DNA of 64,000 bases from Enoplolaimus lenunculus (taxonomy: Eukaryota; Nematoda; Enoplea; Enoplida; Thoracostomopsidae), in NCBI GenBank assembly GCA_030248215.1, contig JASANG010003955.1, forward strand, positions 168,014 to 232,013. Reading direction: 5' to 3'. Below are positions 1-13,946 of this stretch, one piece after another (position 1 is the first letter of the stretch; every line of letters starts with the position of its first letter). Position numbers and translations under genes: made by a program. Below the pieces are notes generated by a model. That model searched no databases and was not told where the DNA came from. It saw only the letters and a list, made by a program, of their open reading frames with translations.

Positions 1-1306
1 TAAAAGTAGCGGCTCAAAGGTGTTATACACTCGACAGAATGAGTAGTATACTTGAACGTACAAACGGTCAACGAAATTCTAAGTTTTCTATTTTTCATTG
101 AAATACAATTTGAAGTTGCGAGCTGGTGTCGTGGATAGACTCTGCTCGAGTGATTGAAGCAGGGCGTATACAAGGGGAAGAGAGTAATCTGAATAGATCG
201 GTTTGAGATTTGTACAGGCCATTCAGCGCGCTGTTTCCCTGCCATTCAAAATGCTTCTAAGTTTTCACGTCAGCATTTAACTTTTAGTAGCGAATGTAAA
301 CGTTTTTCGTTTTATATGATGTTACGTGACGTCCACAGAATGCCGGAGAATCCGGTGAAAAAATACCATATTTAATACCGGAACCGGAATTCCGGTGGCA
401 CCCTTACCTTGACCAAATAATGCAGGACCGATTTTTCTATTTTTAGCGGAGTTGTAAAATTCTAATCGTATTTAAAAGCTAAAAATTCAGAGGGACATAT
501 GCTTTGAAGGCACCACCGGCACCATTCTGCAGGGTGCAAAGCGGAACTGCGGAGTCGGAGCAGCAAATTTATGTCGGAATTGTAATGCGTACACTTCACG
601 TTGGCTGATACTGGCATCTATCGACGATATGCACCGCAATCGTGCAAAGCTCAATTCATGTTTCATATATTGACACTGCGCATGGCTGCAACAATAGATG
701 TGAAAACAAACCCCCATACAGACATCTTCTTTATTTCTCCATGCCAGAGAAGTTTTTGGAAAGAATTCTAAATTTTCCTCGTATCCCTACTCATGTTCTT
801 GCCCCCTCTACTAGCAATTTTTGGTTGTAGGACTGACGCGGCGACGAATGGGGGTAAATGCTTAACGTTTTACCAATTTTAATTTTAAATTTTCAAATGC
901 AGCAACGATGCGTTTAATGTGGATTAAAAACGATTTAATGTCTAAACAGGTTGCAGTCAGTCAGGATTGATAATCACGTTGTTTATGTGTGTGTGTTGCT
1001 TTGAGTTGGTGGCTAATGCCTATAGTATGCTAGTTACGGATCGAATGGACGCGTAATATGGGACCAGTTGAGCAGGTGGTTGTCAGGTTTAAATTTTCAC
1101 TTGAGCGCTTACGAGTATGTGAGGCGCAGGCCGGCAATAAAGATTCGGATTCGGCAAAAATTTGCGGTTCTGATCCGGTTGTGAAAAGTCCGAATCCAAC
1201 AGTGTTTCAGCAATATGTTATTTCATTTTTAAACAATATATGTTATCAAACTAAAGAAACAAAGGCTGTTGTCCTGTCGCGTTTAACGGACATATATCGG
1301 TACAAT

Positions 1307-1706
1307 CAAGGTGCAACCGGAATTCCGGTTCCGGTAGGGAAATCCGGTATTTTTCACTATGCGGTTCCGGTAAACAACCCGGTATTTTTTCACCAGAATT
1401 TTCCGGTATTTTCGATATTGAAATTTTTTTCATTCCAAAATTTAACAAAAATTGACACATTATTGTAAGTTTAATCTTCTAAAATTGTCTGAGTGTGCGC
1501 TGCCAAAAGTTTCAATTTGTGTTATACTTTATAACTGATCATACGTTTCCAGCTACTGCATTTGTTTCAGGATTTTGGCATTTAAATGGTGTGTTTACAC
1601 CGTTAAAAGCGATAAAATAGCGTTAAAAATTACGTTTTCGGTAACAAGAAATCTTTTATTTCCGGTTCCGATATTTTTTTAACTTTCCGGTTCCGGTTGC
1701 ACCCTG
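1307..1706 (+). mobile_element. hAT-like MITE, family A
   Basis: A 400-bp element with ends CAAGGTGCAACCGG and CCGGTTGCACCCTG, rich in TTCCGG hexamers near both ends. It is flanked by GGTACAAT and GGTACAGT, an 8-bp target duplication with one mismatch. It has no transposase. The 8-bp duplication and the CAGGG-type terminus are typical of the hAT superfamily; that assignment is inference. Confidence 0.8.
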
Positions 1707-4174
1707 GGTACAGTATATTTGCAGTGTAATTTTAGACAAATGTAGTAACGTCGTTTCAGGGCCGTGAACTACTCGCGTACTCGCGAGCCACGCCTCACGC
1801 ATGCTGGTCACAAAACCCTATATGTGATTGGATCAGGTACCTTGTGGTCATTGGCGGTCTTAGAATTTTGTCTTGAAGGCGGGCATAGATTTTAATTTTT
1901 ATATTTTAGACCATGTAATTAAATCGCATTTGTGCTAGAAATTTAACTGTTTGTGAAAAGTTTCGACGGTCCCTGTGACCAAACCTGCATGGTGTTGTAC
2001 TACTCATACTCCTTTGTGTTGTTTAGCGATGCTCTGGTTGCTAAATAAGCAACAAATCAGTATTTGATTCAGTTGAAAAACAATTGGTTACTTGTATTGA
2101 TTTGATACTCTTAAAGCGTCTAAAGGTTTTGAAATGATCTGAATTTGTTATAATGTTCACGAGTGTGTCTTAAACTAAACAAGCGTTAAATAATCAAAGT
2201 GAGGTTTCTTTCAAAGGCGAGGCCCATATCCCATAGAGGTACAGACAGGTGGTAACCTCGACCCTGTTTCGTTAGAAATGTGTATGGATAATATTTGTAT
2301 CTTTCTCTAATTGCATTTAACCTATCGTCAGATGACTACGTATATTGTTTGAAAACGAATTATTAAGAGGTAATTTTGTTTTAATATGAAGCTGTTTTTA
2401 GTAGTTGAAATTATTATAAATTAGTTTTCTATCTAACAGCATTAACTGTGTTTGCTTCTGTCTCGATTTTGTGACATTGAGAATAGGTCGGTTAGTTGAC
2501 GTTTAAACGATCGCTTTGAATGTTTAAATTATGAAATATCGCTTTCGCTGTGCAAACTAAACCACACAATATTTTAGTTGTAAAATTTAAAATTTCAGAC
2601 AACTGTTTAGACTGCGTAATGAGGTGTTTAGAAACGAGCGAGCTAGAAACGCAGCGTTCGCTAATGGAGTCTGGATTCGATTGATTTTCGGTGTGATGAA
2701 ATACGAAGTAATTTTTAGTCAATTTATGCTTTTACGAGACTGTGATTTATTTATTTATTTCGTTGATGTCGTAGTTTGTTGGCGATGCTTTGTTGCTGTT
2801 TGTTGAACGAATGTTTGGACTGTGAGTTGATGATGGGTCCAGGTGAACTTTTGAGCGCCCCAGTAGTAATGCTGCCCGTTAGTTTTATAAATTACCCAAC
2901 GGTGGTGTGTATGTTATGCTTCACTATGCGCTGGCCAATGGCCATACGTTTCGTGTCTTATTGACACTCGAATCGAAATCAATTAGCATTTCGGTGTGTA
3001 CTCATTTGGGCTATCCTAAACAAGAATTGGTGTTTGGAACAACTATTTGCCAACGGTATCATGACATTTCGTCGCACGACAACTCGTCGCCCGGCAACTT
3101 GTAATCAGAAATTTCATCGACTCGACAATTCGTCGCTCATCATTATGCTTAAGCTTAGGGTTAGGCTTAAAATAATGCATATGTTTATTCATAGACTTTA
3201 GAACATTGGACGACAAATGATCGGGCTATGAATTGTCGTAAATTCGTTGTTAACTGAGACAAATATACCAATAGGTGTTCGGGTTTGGGTTTCCGGCACG
3301 CGCACGACATATACAAAACAAATTTGGTTATGGCTTAATGAATTGTCTAAGTGGTCTATCATTGACTTTTAACTGATTTAATGGCACGCCGATCTTATTC
3401 GCTGTCAGCGTGTTTAAGTGCTAGAATATTCAGTAAATTCGATTGTTTTGTTTGCGGATAGTACTCAAAAGTGTTTTATGGCAGTGGCATGCGTTCAATT
3501 TATTTCAACGTGCAATTAAACTGGCTGGTGTCGGTTACATCAAAGATCTCTGGTTTAGTCGGCATAATGCTTTGTTTTTTGGTTTTCTGAACCTCAAGTT
3601 AATTTCAAGCTGTTCAATTGCTATCGTTCCAACGCAATTTGATGCATCTATTGCGTTTGGCGTCAACTTTTATACTTCATCAAACTTTTATACTTCAATA
3701 TACGTACTTAGTGCTTAGATATTATTTTTTGCCAACATCAGGATGCATTCGGAACTCTGGTGTCCGGTGGGGAAATGTGGTATTTTTCGCTATTCAGTTC
3801 CGTTATTGAATTTGGTATTTTCAGTATTGAAATTTGTTTACTGTGAAATTTTATTGTGAAATGAAAAAACTGAAGCATTTCCTAACTTATTGTTGTAAAC
3901 ATTTTCAAGTGTGTATTGTCACATTTAAAATTTGTGTCATACGCCATATATATACTTTATTCGACGTTTTTCGGCTATTACATCTATTCTAATTTCTAAA
4001 TGTTGCAATCACACATATTTTCCGAAAATTGTTGCAGAACATCATTTAGGTAAATTTTGCATCTGCTAAATAAACATGGCAACCTGAAATACATCAAAAA
4101 TAAGTAAACACCTTTCCACGGTATTGCTATTAATAGTTTATTTACTGCTTGCAGACGAATTTTATGGTAACAGG

Positions 4175-4393
4175 TAGGGCTGTGTCGATACCGGATTCCA
4201 ATTTAATACCGGAGCCGGATGTCGTTTTTTGCCGGAGCCGGATATCCGGTTGAACTCTAATTGAGAACATTCCAACTGACTGTTATGTGCAAAAGTATCG
4301 GCAAAGAACCGGCAATTTTATCAGTGGCGATGCCGATACTAATGAAAAGTGTCGGTTATTGCCGATGCCGATTAATAGGCCGGCACATCCCTA
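4175..4393 (+). mobile_element. hAT-like MITE, family H
   Basis: The ends are TAGGGCTGTGTCG and CCGGCACATCCCTA, imperfect inverted repeats. The interior has CCGGAT and GCCGATGCCGAT runs. Flanking octamers match at 5 of 8 positions, so the target duplication is eroded. The right part resembles the element at 37005-37560. Confidence 0.6.
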
Positions 4394-6229
4394 TTTATAG
4401 GTACATATTATTCACTTACTGGTTGCGTGTGCGGCATTTTTTCGCTCTCGGGTTCCTTTATTTCCTAATTCCCCGTTGCACCGTGGCAAACATTATTTTG
4501 AATTTGAGTTTGCATTCAATATGGACCACTTTGTTTTTTAAAAATAGTAAGAAACTGTGAAAGTGAATAATATATTTACATGTTTTAGCGTATGTGTTTA
4601 AGATTGTGCTGAAAAGCCAAGACGTTGTTTATACAACATTCTTTTTTTAAACACTCACCGAACGCAAATTCGTCAATAAAATGAAGTCATTCTAATGGAG
4701 GTTAAAATTGAAATTACCGTTCTTATGCCTGATCCGACAGGAAATCTGAATTTCATCTCCGATTACAGGAAATTATTTTTACACTTGAGATCCCTTCAAG
4801 AATACAGATTTTGGTTTTGAAATTCTTATTTATTCCTGTCCGCGATCGATGTTAATCACCCGATTGTAACTGGACGTTCAATTTTTAAGCGTAAATGAGG
4901 TCAGTTCAGTACGAAACAGCATTTGCGACGGTAGCGCAGTGAAGGTTGAAATGTCCAAAAATAAATTTTTCAATTCAATCTTGTTTTACATTCATAATTG
5001 CCGATAATAACGGTAATTTATATTTATGTTTGTTGTTATTCTTGATATTTTTGTTGTTACTTCGTGCTCTGTTTGCATGCATTTTACAATTATATGTGAA
5101 AGTTATGCAAAAGCAACGCATGATATAATACGCACTATAACATGGTCAGTAGCGTTTACGGGTTTGCGTCCGACCGGTTGAAAATATTCGCTAATTTACA
5201 GAACAATAATGTGATTGTGAAGTGTCGATATTTTGTCTTTTTCTGAATCAGAAATGTTTTGAATGTGTGTTGAACTTTGATTGAAACATTAAAGTTTAAA
5301 ATTTGCCCAGAATTTGAAGTAAATATCAGTCCAGTGTGGGTGCGTTTGAATCTCACCGCATTAGCACCAAAATTATCGTCAAGGGCTCTGTATTCCTATT
5401 CCGGCCGGAATTTTTACAAAAATTTAATTCCTGTTCGTGTTTCGACGTTAAACGACACAAGCACTTGAATTTTTACGGTTGTGCGGCAAACTGTGAAGAA
5501 TAAGCTTAAAAATGACAAAAGGACGTTTGAAAAATTTGTTGGACCCCAGGCAGTTTGAATCTCGCCTGCCTATTTCTCATATTTTTAGGGTATTTGATTT
5601 GGCCATGTTTTTGTTGAATTTGAAACCTGTTTAATGCAAACAAGAGAAGTCGACGAACACCATATTTTAGTTTGAATTATATATATCATATTTGTAGTAA
5701 TTCATTGCTACTGCATATTTACAAGTCTTATTTCGATGCCGGCGAAAATATATATTCTAGTTTCTGCTGCTTGTAAAATGTAGTTCCTGTTGTTGGAACT
5801 GTGAACTACGGTCGAACTTAGAATTACATTGTACGTCATTTGTAAGTAATGCGACTCGCTATCGGCAGCTGAAAGAGACACTAAAGCATACCGTTTGTTT
5901 TTTAACTGCAATTGAAGTGTAGTGACCTTGTTGTTGTTTTTGTTGTTTTTTAATAATGATTGATTAAACCGCGTGGTCAATGTTGCGATTTTTTTGTTGT
6001 TGGAAGTTGCAACATTGTCCATGGATATACTTTGGGCATTTTTTAATACTCTGATTAGAGTTTGAACGTTTGTTTATTTTGTTGTTGATGTGCCGGTATG
6101 ATCATTGTTCGTAAACTTTTGTTTATGTGTTTATCATAGCATTACAGGTAGGCAGATTAGCAAACCGAAACGTATTGTAGTCAACAGAATAAATTTTAAA
6201 ATTTCGAAACCGGAATTTATTGATTTATG

Positions 6230-6373
6230 GGCCATTGTTACTTTTAGGGGTGTAACAGTAGATTAAGCGTATCCCTAATCCTAAGCCTAAGCAAAAAAAT
6301 GTAATATAGATTCTAATCCTACACTTTTATAGACCCACCAGAAACCAGGACGCCCCTTAAAGTAACATGGGCC
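6230..6373. mobile_element. Short TIR element, family T, with perfect 8-bp TSD
   Basis: A 144-bp element whose ends GGCCATTGTTACTTTTAG and CTTAAAGTAACATGGGCC are inverted repeats. It is flanked on both sides by GATTTATG, a perfect 8-bp target duplication. The interior contains a CCTAAGCCTAAGC run, a TTAGGC-like motif that recurs in the other copies of this family (25464-25629, 34559-35011). Confidence 0.85.
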
Positions 6374-6479
6374 GATTTATGGAATCTGAATTTGATCTTG
6401 TACGTATGTACATTCAGTTTTTTGGCAAATTTCAAACCAATTGTGAATTTCTGTTTCCAGTTGTGTTTGGAAGACTTTA

Positions 6480-6676
6480 AGGGTTGCGCTATGCTTTTGT
6501 TGATGGCCGGCGCCGTCCGTCACCCGTCCACCGTGCGGTATCGTTCGCAAATAACTGACGTACGACAACTTATGGCACGAACACTGACGGACGGCGTCGT
6601 ACGGGTGTTTCACGGTGACGGGCAGTGCCGTTCGGGTGACGGACGGCGCCGGACGTCAATTATAACGCAACCCTAA
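6480..6676. repeat. GC-rich foldback element
   Basis: About 200 bp bounded by AGGGTTGCGCTAT and ATAACGCAACCCT. Inside, CGGCGCCGTCCGTCACCCG is matched by its exact reverse complement about 130 bp later. No clear target duplication was found. The motif GGCTGCGCTATGCTTTTG near 35383 resembles its left end, so it is probably dispersed. Confidence 0.65.
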
Positions 6677-6821
6677 CTATATGTATTAACAGTTTGAGAC
6701 GGCCAGGTTGTGTTTTCGTTCTAATGCGCTGATTTGATATGCTATATTGAGCGTATATATAGCTATAGTCGAATTAAAAAAATGTTTTCAAAAATGAAGT
6801 AGAACCATTCGAATTGAAAAC

Positions 6822-6847
6822 TTGTTGTTGTTGTTGTTGTTGTTGTT
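6822..6847. repeat. TTG microsatellite
   Basis: Uninterrupted TTG trinucleotide run of about eight units. Confidence 0.9.
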
Positions 6848-8807
6848 AGTAAGTTCAACTCAGAAAATACTATGTAAATAGGGCAAAATTTGGAAAGTTT
6901 AGAAATTTGAGCGATGAAAAATATTGAAATTTGTGTGTAGCGAGCAATATATATACTTCAGTTTTGTTTTCCATTGTAATGTTTTAGTGACTGATCGATG
7001 CGTACATCCTGAGTGACATATTTAGAGTTTTGATTGGGCGGAGGCCAACGTATGTACGATGTCGCTTTGGTTATGCTGTTATTCATACGTATATATTTGT
7101 ATTGTAAGCTTTGATGTTTTCCATTGGCTGATACAGAAATGTCTGACGAGAGGTGGGTTGAGTGATAGTGAAAAAAAAGTGCGCGAGCGAAGCGAGCGAG
7201 AAGCTAAACGCAATTTTAAAGTAAACCATAAATACTCTGAATCGTTGGTTTTGATCCCGGTTGGACGGGCATGGCCAGGCGGGCGGTCCCCCGTTAGCGT
7301 CGCCATGTTTGTTTTTGAGTGAATTTTTGGCTGATGGTCGAGCTGCGATTGATATATGTATGTGTTAGGGACATATATCATAAATTTTCAACTGTTGGAT
7401 ATTAAAAGTTTGATTCTGAATGACAGTTTTAAAATGTATTTCGTACGTAGTCGAAGTTAAGTTGATATATTTTTGACAACAAAAAGTCTTTGTAGTCGGT
7501 CTAGTCACTCGCAAAATTACTAATGTTCAACTGTTCAAATTATAGTTTTTAAACGTTGGTTTTATTGGCAAATTTTATTAAGTCTTCGGCGACAAATTGT
7601 CGTAGATTCGTTCGTTTTGGTGATAACAACCAAGGATAAGCGACTGGAAGTTGATCAAAATTTGAAAACGTGTTGTTTTTTTCGTTGTTCCTCACAACTA
7701 ACAGATCATGGGTAGCATTGGATGACCATATTATAGAAATAAGCATTCGATTACAACAATGAACTTAAGCGTAAAAATAAACTGAAAAATGTTGAATTTT
7801 TGCAAGAATATAACGGTTTGAAGTTTGAACATTGTTTCACATGGAGTTATTTGATTTAAATTTTGTAAACAATATTGTTAATATTAATCGGAACACAATC
7901 ATTTAATATGCAATAATGCACGCACAGCAACACTACTGGGCCTCCCAGAAACAAATTGAACTAACAACATTTAATGGTTCGTTTTTGTCCAAGCTGTCAT
8001 CGAATAAGATCGATCATGTTTACGGTGTTGATTTCGTGCTTGGGTTTTGGGTCTTTGATGCGAGGAACCGAAAACTATCGGGGCACCACTGGGGTAGTTT
8101 TTGCGTTAATTTATTGAGAGAACTGACAACGGTGTATATATATTATATATTTTGACTGAAGAAATTTTCCTGTTTGGAACTTGAAATTTTGTAAAAAGTT
8201 GAAATCAAATTTGTGTTTGCTTGAAAATGTTTGTTTTGTTTGGTGGGTTTATGGTTTACTGCGATTATATATAAACGTGAGTGAGACAAAGTGGAATCGT
8301 TGTTTGAGTGACAAGAGTGTGTTTTGATCAGATTATATGACTATTAACTCAAAACTCGAATTGGAGGTTTTTTGTAGAATTTTGAATAAATGGTACTCGT
8401 TCGTTGGTATTTTGGAACTTGTATTCCGCTATAGCGTTTTTCTTAATGGTTGTTCGCTTAACACAAATTAAAGTTTTTGCTAATTTAACTGTGACGAAGT
8501 TCAAATTTGAAACTGGAGTGAGGGTGAGATTTTTGTCAGAATTCGAATTAATGAACGACAATGATAGGAGTGTATGTGAAAATGAGCATGGTTATTACTC
8601 ACTAGCATATATCGGTTTTGGATAGTGTGACAATGTATATACTTGGGTAAATCAAGAGTGGTAGCTAAATTGGTATTGCGCTAATTCGTCCTATGATAAC
8701 TCGTCGCCCGGCAATTTGTAATCCGAAACTTCATTGACTCGTCGGCGTAGGATTAAGCTTAGGATTATGTTTTCAGTTTTGAATACTTTTCCTTTCTAAG
8801 CGGTCAT

Positions 8808-9248
8808 CAGGGATGGGAGGGAGTCTTGAACGCGGTCTCGGTTTCGGTCTCGCTTTTTTGAGTCTCGGTGATTTGGAACTAAAACCAGAAGTCGAGGACG
8901 CCGCATATGTATGACTGTAGTGTTGAAGCAAGTGATGGCTGATGAATTAAATTTTTCTGTCAAATTATGGATGGCTGATGAATGAAATTTTTCTGTGAAA
9001 TCATTAAATTTCATACTTTCGCAGTAATTACGAGCAGATATTCTGAAAACAACACAAAAATGCTTTGAAAAACACAGAAACTATGAAAACACAAAAAAAA
9101 AACTACGAAAAAGCATTAGAAATAGTTTATTTTGAAGATTTTATTGTTTTCGGTGATGACCAAAAATTGACCGAGACCAAGACTTTTATTGATCGGTCTC
9201 GGTAGTCATGTACCGGTTTCGGTTTTTAACCGAAACCGGCCATTCCTG
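8808..9248 (+). mobile_element. hAT-like MITE, family D
   Basis: A 441-bp element starting CAGGGATGGGAGG and ending CCGGCCATTCCTG. It has GGTCTCGGT repeats near the left end and CGAAACCGG repeats near the right end. Flanking octamers GCGGTCAT and GTGTGCAT match at 5 of 8 positions. It ends about 120 bp before the first recognised exon of the KASH gene. An end fragment of the same family lies at about 27715-27779. Confidence 0.65.
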
Positions 9249-9367
9249 GTGTGCATCACTTTGTTTTGGTGCTCTTTTACTTTCCTCCATTACTGAAATG
9301 TAGGGAGTCGTTCAGTTTATTTCATGTGAAGTATACAATTTATAGTTGACTTGTTTATTTGATTCAG

Positions 9368-10885
9368 GATTACGATCAGATTAGCATTGAAGCTGAATGC
9401 GTACCTGACGTTAAACGTACTGAAATAAATAATGATGATATTCGATTAAGTACTGATTTTGCCTCTTGTAACTCGAATCAACTTGAATTGAGTCAGTCGG
9501 CTGTGTTATTGCCTGGATGTCAGTACGAAAATCAATTGGAAGAGAATATTGCTGAAAGTTTAGAGTGCAGTTTAAGCCAATCGCTGATTGATCAAGATAA
9601 CCGGTTAGAGAATCCAAATAGCCAGATTGTGTCGAGCACGCAATCAGAATACGTAGAATCGTGTGTTGTATGGAAATCGCTAGCTTCGAAGGAACAATCG
9701 CGTGATTCAACTCCAGTTCAAGAGCAACCAGGCGAACGAACGCCTACTGCAGTCGAATCGTCGGGTGGTGGTTTAAAGCGCAGTTCAGGAATGGATGATG
9801 ATTTTGCGAGCTATTCTCAGCAGGGTCACCGGTTCGAGCTTGGTTTGACACAAAATGAAGCGGTGTCTGGTGAAGAAACTGGGGATTTGGATTACGGTGG
9901 TTATTGCAGTACAACGGCAGATAAGTTTTGTAAAGCGATGAACGAGTTGTCGGATGCTGTTGTGTATCGCGACCCTGGTTATTCGTCCGAAGCGTCAAAT
10001 TCGTTGATGCAATCATCTACCGATGAGAGTGTTCTGTTGGTGTCACAGATGGATACACGAAACATTGATCGTCGTAAAAGTGATGAGGTTGGAAGGGAAG
10101 AACGCGATTTACGGTGTCTTGGAATTGGCGAAAATGAATTAGGGTGTCTTGAAAACGACCTGGTAGAAGTAAACGGAATGCCTCGCTCAAAATCGGTGGA
10201 TTCGGCGAAGTTAAGTTTGTTTTTGCAGGCCGCTGATATCTGTGCTGCGAGCATAGGCGAACACGTTAGTACAGGTTGTAAACTCGATCGAGACACTGAG
10301 TTTGATCAGGATGTCTCAATATCGACACTGCGAAAAGATTTGGGCGCAGAGGATAGAGCAGAAGGGCAGGTGCCTACCTCGTTCGGAGCTTTGGTGAGAC
10401 TTGGAGCGACTCCGGCAAATTCAGCGAGCAGTTCTCCGTCAATTGCTCGTCGAGCACGAATTGAAGAAAACTCCCCATCAAAAGCGAACGCCGCGGCGTC
10501 GTTTTACAAGTTATGTTCAGCTGATACTGCGACTGATAATTCGGATTTGGATTCGGTGACCAGTCCACGGATTGCCAGCGGACGAAATAACGAAGAAAAG
10601 GCAAGAGTAATCGATGGGAAGTGTATAAAAACAATGGAAACATCGGTGATGTCAGCCGAAGAAATGTTGGCCCGACTGCCAAGTGATGCTCGAGAAGTGT
10701 ATGGTGCGGTGTTGCGCAAATCTGCTCTCAGTGTTGGTGAGGGTATCGATTTAGATGGCGACCAGAACGGTTTGAGCGAAGACTCGATCGCAAGGAATGA
10801 ATCCGAACCGTCCATGTTGATGAGTGATTCGTTGATGGTGCATGCTAGTGATACACCTATGTCTCGGTCCATTTGTGTTGAAGCG
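9368..10885 (+). CDS. KASH protein exon 1 (first one recognised)
   Basis: This exon encodes 506 codons. The 3' splice site is TTTGATTCAG before 9368 and the donor GTGAGT starts at 10886. Both ends are phase 0. The product is acidic, rich in Ser, Asp, Glu and Asn, with no transmembrane segment and no recognisable domain; it looks like a disordered cytoplasmic region. The exon has no initiator ATG at its start, so at least one more upstream exon is expected. It joins in frame to the exon at 12175. The uninterrupted length and the clean splice sites make it a real exon; its role is inferred only from the KASH domain at the end of the gene. Confidence 0.88.
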
Positions 10886-10921
10886 GTGAGTATGCAATGA
10901 CCAGCTGTATGCTGAACGTGG

Positions 10922-11329
10922 CAGGGTGGCACCGAATCCACGCTTTGACCGTATTTGTATCCGAATCCATTGATAATTTGCCGAATCTAGATCCGAATCT
11001 TGCATGTTACAAATATGAGTTATATCTATAATTTGTGCCAGAATATCAACGGAATGCCAGCCGCATAACTTCTAAACGTTAATATATTTTGTGTCTGACC
11101 TCTGTTGTGAAATTTGTGACCTGAAACAAAAATATTGATTTATATAACAAGTTAATTATGTAACATTTTTATTACTTAAAAATGAAAAAAACATGTTGCC
11201 GAACATGGTTGGATTCAGCTTTTGGATTCGGTTTTTTGCCACCGAATCCGAACCGCACATTTTTGCCGAATCCGAATCCGAACCGCACATTTTTGCCGAA
11301 TCCGAATCCGAACATTTGTTGCCACCCTG
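10922..11329 (+). mobile_element. hAT-like MITE, family B
   Basis: A 408-bp element in the first intron, starting CAGGGTGGCACCG and ending TTGCCACCCTG, with runs of the hexamer CCGAAT near both ends. Flanking octamers match at about 5 of 8 positions. A second copy is at 20478-20840. Confidence 0.7.
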
Positions 11330-12174
11330 TAATGTGAAACAAAACACTCTAAAGTCTACTGATTTGTTGGTTTTTGCTACTATTATTTTCAATTTCGAAC
11401 ATATTCACAGTGCCGCAATAATTATGAGCAGATGAGCAGTTATTCTAAAAAAGCACAAATAGCATGACAAGCACACATAACTACGAAAAACCTATTAGTA
11501 TTAGTAATAATTTATTTTGGATATTTTAATTTTTTCCGCGATGTCCAAAAATTAACCGAGAAAGCGACTTCATGGCCCGATCTGGAATCCTGGGGATTTG
11601 ACCGGATATCCGGTATTCAGTATAAACCTTCCGGATATTTGGGGTTGTGGTTTCAAATATCATAAAACTGCTTTTTGCATGTCAAAATACTAGATATTTC
11701 ACAGCGACTGCCGTTCCGGACAAGTCAAGAGTGGAAACTGACATGGAACGAAAAATCCAGGCCAAAAATTAATCTTAAATTCATAAGTGCATGTTTTTGT
11801 ACTAGCCAAATACTTCCGGCAGGGCACAAATTTATATCAGATTTGGTTAACATCTGACTCTGGTTCCGGCACAAAATTTACTATCCGGTTCCCGGCGACC
11901 GGCAAAATTAATATACGGTCGATGTCTGGTAACCAGTAGGTTTATATGGGATAGAGGAATTGGATACAAATGTCGTTTTTTGCCGGATATCACACTGAAA
12001 CAGGATATCCTGTAGATCTCTGCTATACCACCCTGTTGCTAATCAATATATACTTCAATTAAGCATTATAATTTAAAAACAATATCATTTTCGTGTGTTT
12101 AGTAATATATCGGTTTATTTCGGCTGGAACGCAATACATTAGTTGAATCTAATGCGTTCTGTCTTTGCTTTTAG

Positions 12175-13741
12175 AAGCAACAACTGAACGATGACGTTAT
12201 GAAGTGCAGTTTCAACAGCGCTTGTTCTACAACAAATGAAGACAATAACAACAACAACAGCAACGATAATCGAGTTTTCTCGTCGGAGACTGATCCGATA
12301 TTTCGTGAATTACAGGAATTGGTTGGGACCCGTTGGCGTTCACTCCCAGTTCGGGATAGTCCGAGAAAATCACATCACTCTTCGCATGTGATGAAGGTAG
12401 ACCACAAGGATGGGATGCCTTATTTGCGGCGTTCCGGAATGAGTCGCGCCGGAGCTCCCGGCGGAGCTAAGATCAAACGTACTCGGAATATTATGAACTT
12501 TAGCGAGTTTATGAGGTCGTCGGGTAATGCTGGAGCTGCCGAAGTCACATTAAACGCGGTAAGTCCGTATGACGCCAGTTGTTCAGAATTAACTGCTAGC
12601 GATAGTGATAACGATTGCTGGAATATTTGTAAAACCATGAATGGGAACGATCGGATCTTGGGACGCAGTAGCTTTGTCGAACCATCAGCGTCTCCAGACG
12701 GTTTCACACATTCGACTCCAGTTAGTTGCTCCAACGCATCTCGTTTATGTGCTGGGGATGTCCGCGAACGCAGCCGGCGATCTAATCAGCTCGTCAGTCT
12801 GCGACAAGTTCGGCCGTTCACGATATCTGAAACGACTCTTGGGATGCGTTCGTCGCGGGTTGGTGCGGCTGCGACACCTCAGCGACTTTGCGGCGCCGGG
12901 ATGTCTTTGCCTGCAACTAATAACAGTGAAGCGCCACCGTCCGGGCAACCGCTGGCTTCGAACGATTCACCGTTGTTGACGCCACATTCGAGCGACAATT
13001 GGATTGCTGGATCATCGTCGATTCTTTTCGAAGACGCTCCACGACTTGATTGTGTCCTGGCAACACTGACGAGACGACGTCAAGGCGGCTACGATGACGG
13101 TATCTGCAGCCACAGATGCGGCCGCTTGAGTGTTGACGCGCCCGTTTCTGCTGATGGTTTCTATGAGACAGTCGGCGATCAGTTGCTTAATCGTTCGTCT
13201 GACGGCGGTAATGACGATATCGACTTGATGAGCTCGTCGTTCTCAACAATCGTACGAGACGACGCAGTGATCGACGATGATGCCGTTGTCGCCGACGTGG
13301 ACGATTCTATGTGGCGGTCTTCAACGACGCCTATTGTCACTGACTCTGCCGCATCGGATCGATACATCGCCGCGCTTCATTGCAACAACCGGTGGCAGAT
13401 GTTGACGTCTAGACAATGTCTAGATCCCCGTCGCCAACTGCCGTCGACCGTCGACAATAGTCCATTGAAACGGTTTGATGCCGGTGGCCGCGTGGACGCC
13501 GACCAATGTCATCCACATCATCGATATAGCGGCAAATGGGTGCGGTTTCGCGATATACCGAATTTGATGACTCAGTCTGCGTCAGCTGCGGTCACAGTGT
13601 TAAAGACAGAAGATTGCAGAGGCGACTGTCGAACATTGCTGTTGCCTACCGACCACCGGTATGCATTTAGAACCAGTGAAGATAGTCAAAGTGGTACGCC
13701 AAAGGCAAGGAGAAAACGGAAAAGCAACAAGCGTAACCAAG
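12175..13741 (+). CDS. KASH protein exon 2
   Basis: An exon of 1,567 nt, or 522 codons plus one base. The acceptor is CTTTGCTTTTAG, the donor GTGAGA starts at 13742, and the entry phase 0 agrees with the previous exon. The product is Ser/Asp/Arg-rich, with an Asn/Asp-rich stretch near the start, an acidic Asp/Val stretch in the middle and a basic Lys/Arg cluster at the end. No known domain is visible. GC content is higher than in the introns around it. It is most likely a disordered cytoplasmic linker. Confidence 0.88.
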
Positions 13742-13946
13742 GTGAGACAAGTGGTTTATAATTTTAACATATTATACTTTATCCGGTTCCTGTTCCGGGA
13801 AAAAATCCAATATCCTATGATCTTTGTATTAGTCAAGGACGAATTTCCGTGTGTTTTCTTCAATTCTTGTGCGACTCTGCAAACTTTGAATTCAAGTTTT
13901 ATGTGAATTAGAGCCTGCGCAAGATTAATTCTTGTTACTGTTACAG

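Larger units (their letters stand above)
1..9367. other. Intron or upstream region with no confirmed exon
   Basis: No stretch here combines a convincing coding pattern with matching splice sites. Since the exon at 9,368 begins at a 3' splice site, this is most likely an intron of the KASH gene, or its 5' flank. It holds several MITEs (1307-1706, 4175-4393, 6230-6373, 8808-9248), MITE fragments near 341-408 and 522-560, a GC-rich foldback at 6480-6676 and a TTG microsatellite near 6822-6847. A short dispersed repeat built around TCGTCGCCCGGCAA occurs at about 3065-3130 and again at about 8690-8750. Confidence 0.5.

Noticed and set aside
12420..12979. Several open frames overlapping exon 2 on both strands
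   Set aside because: They shadow the long exon, with no splice or motif support of their own.
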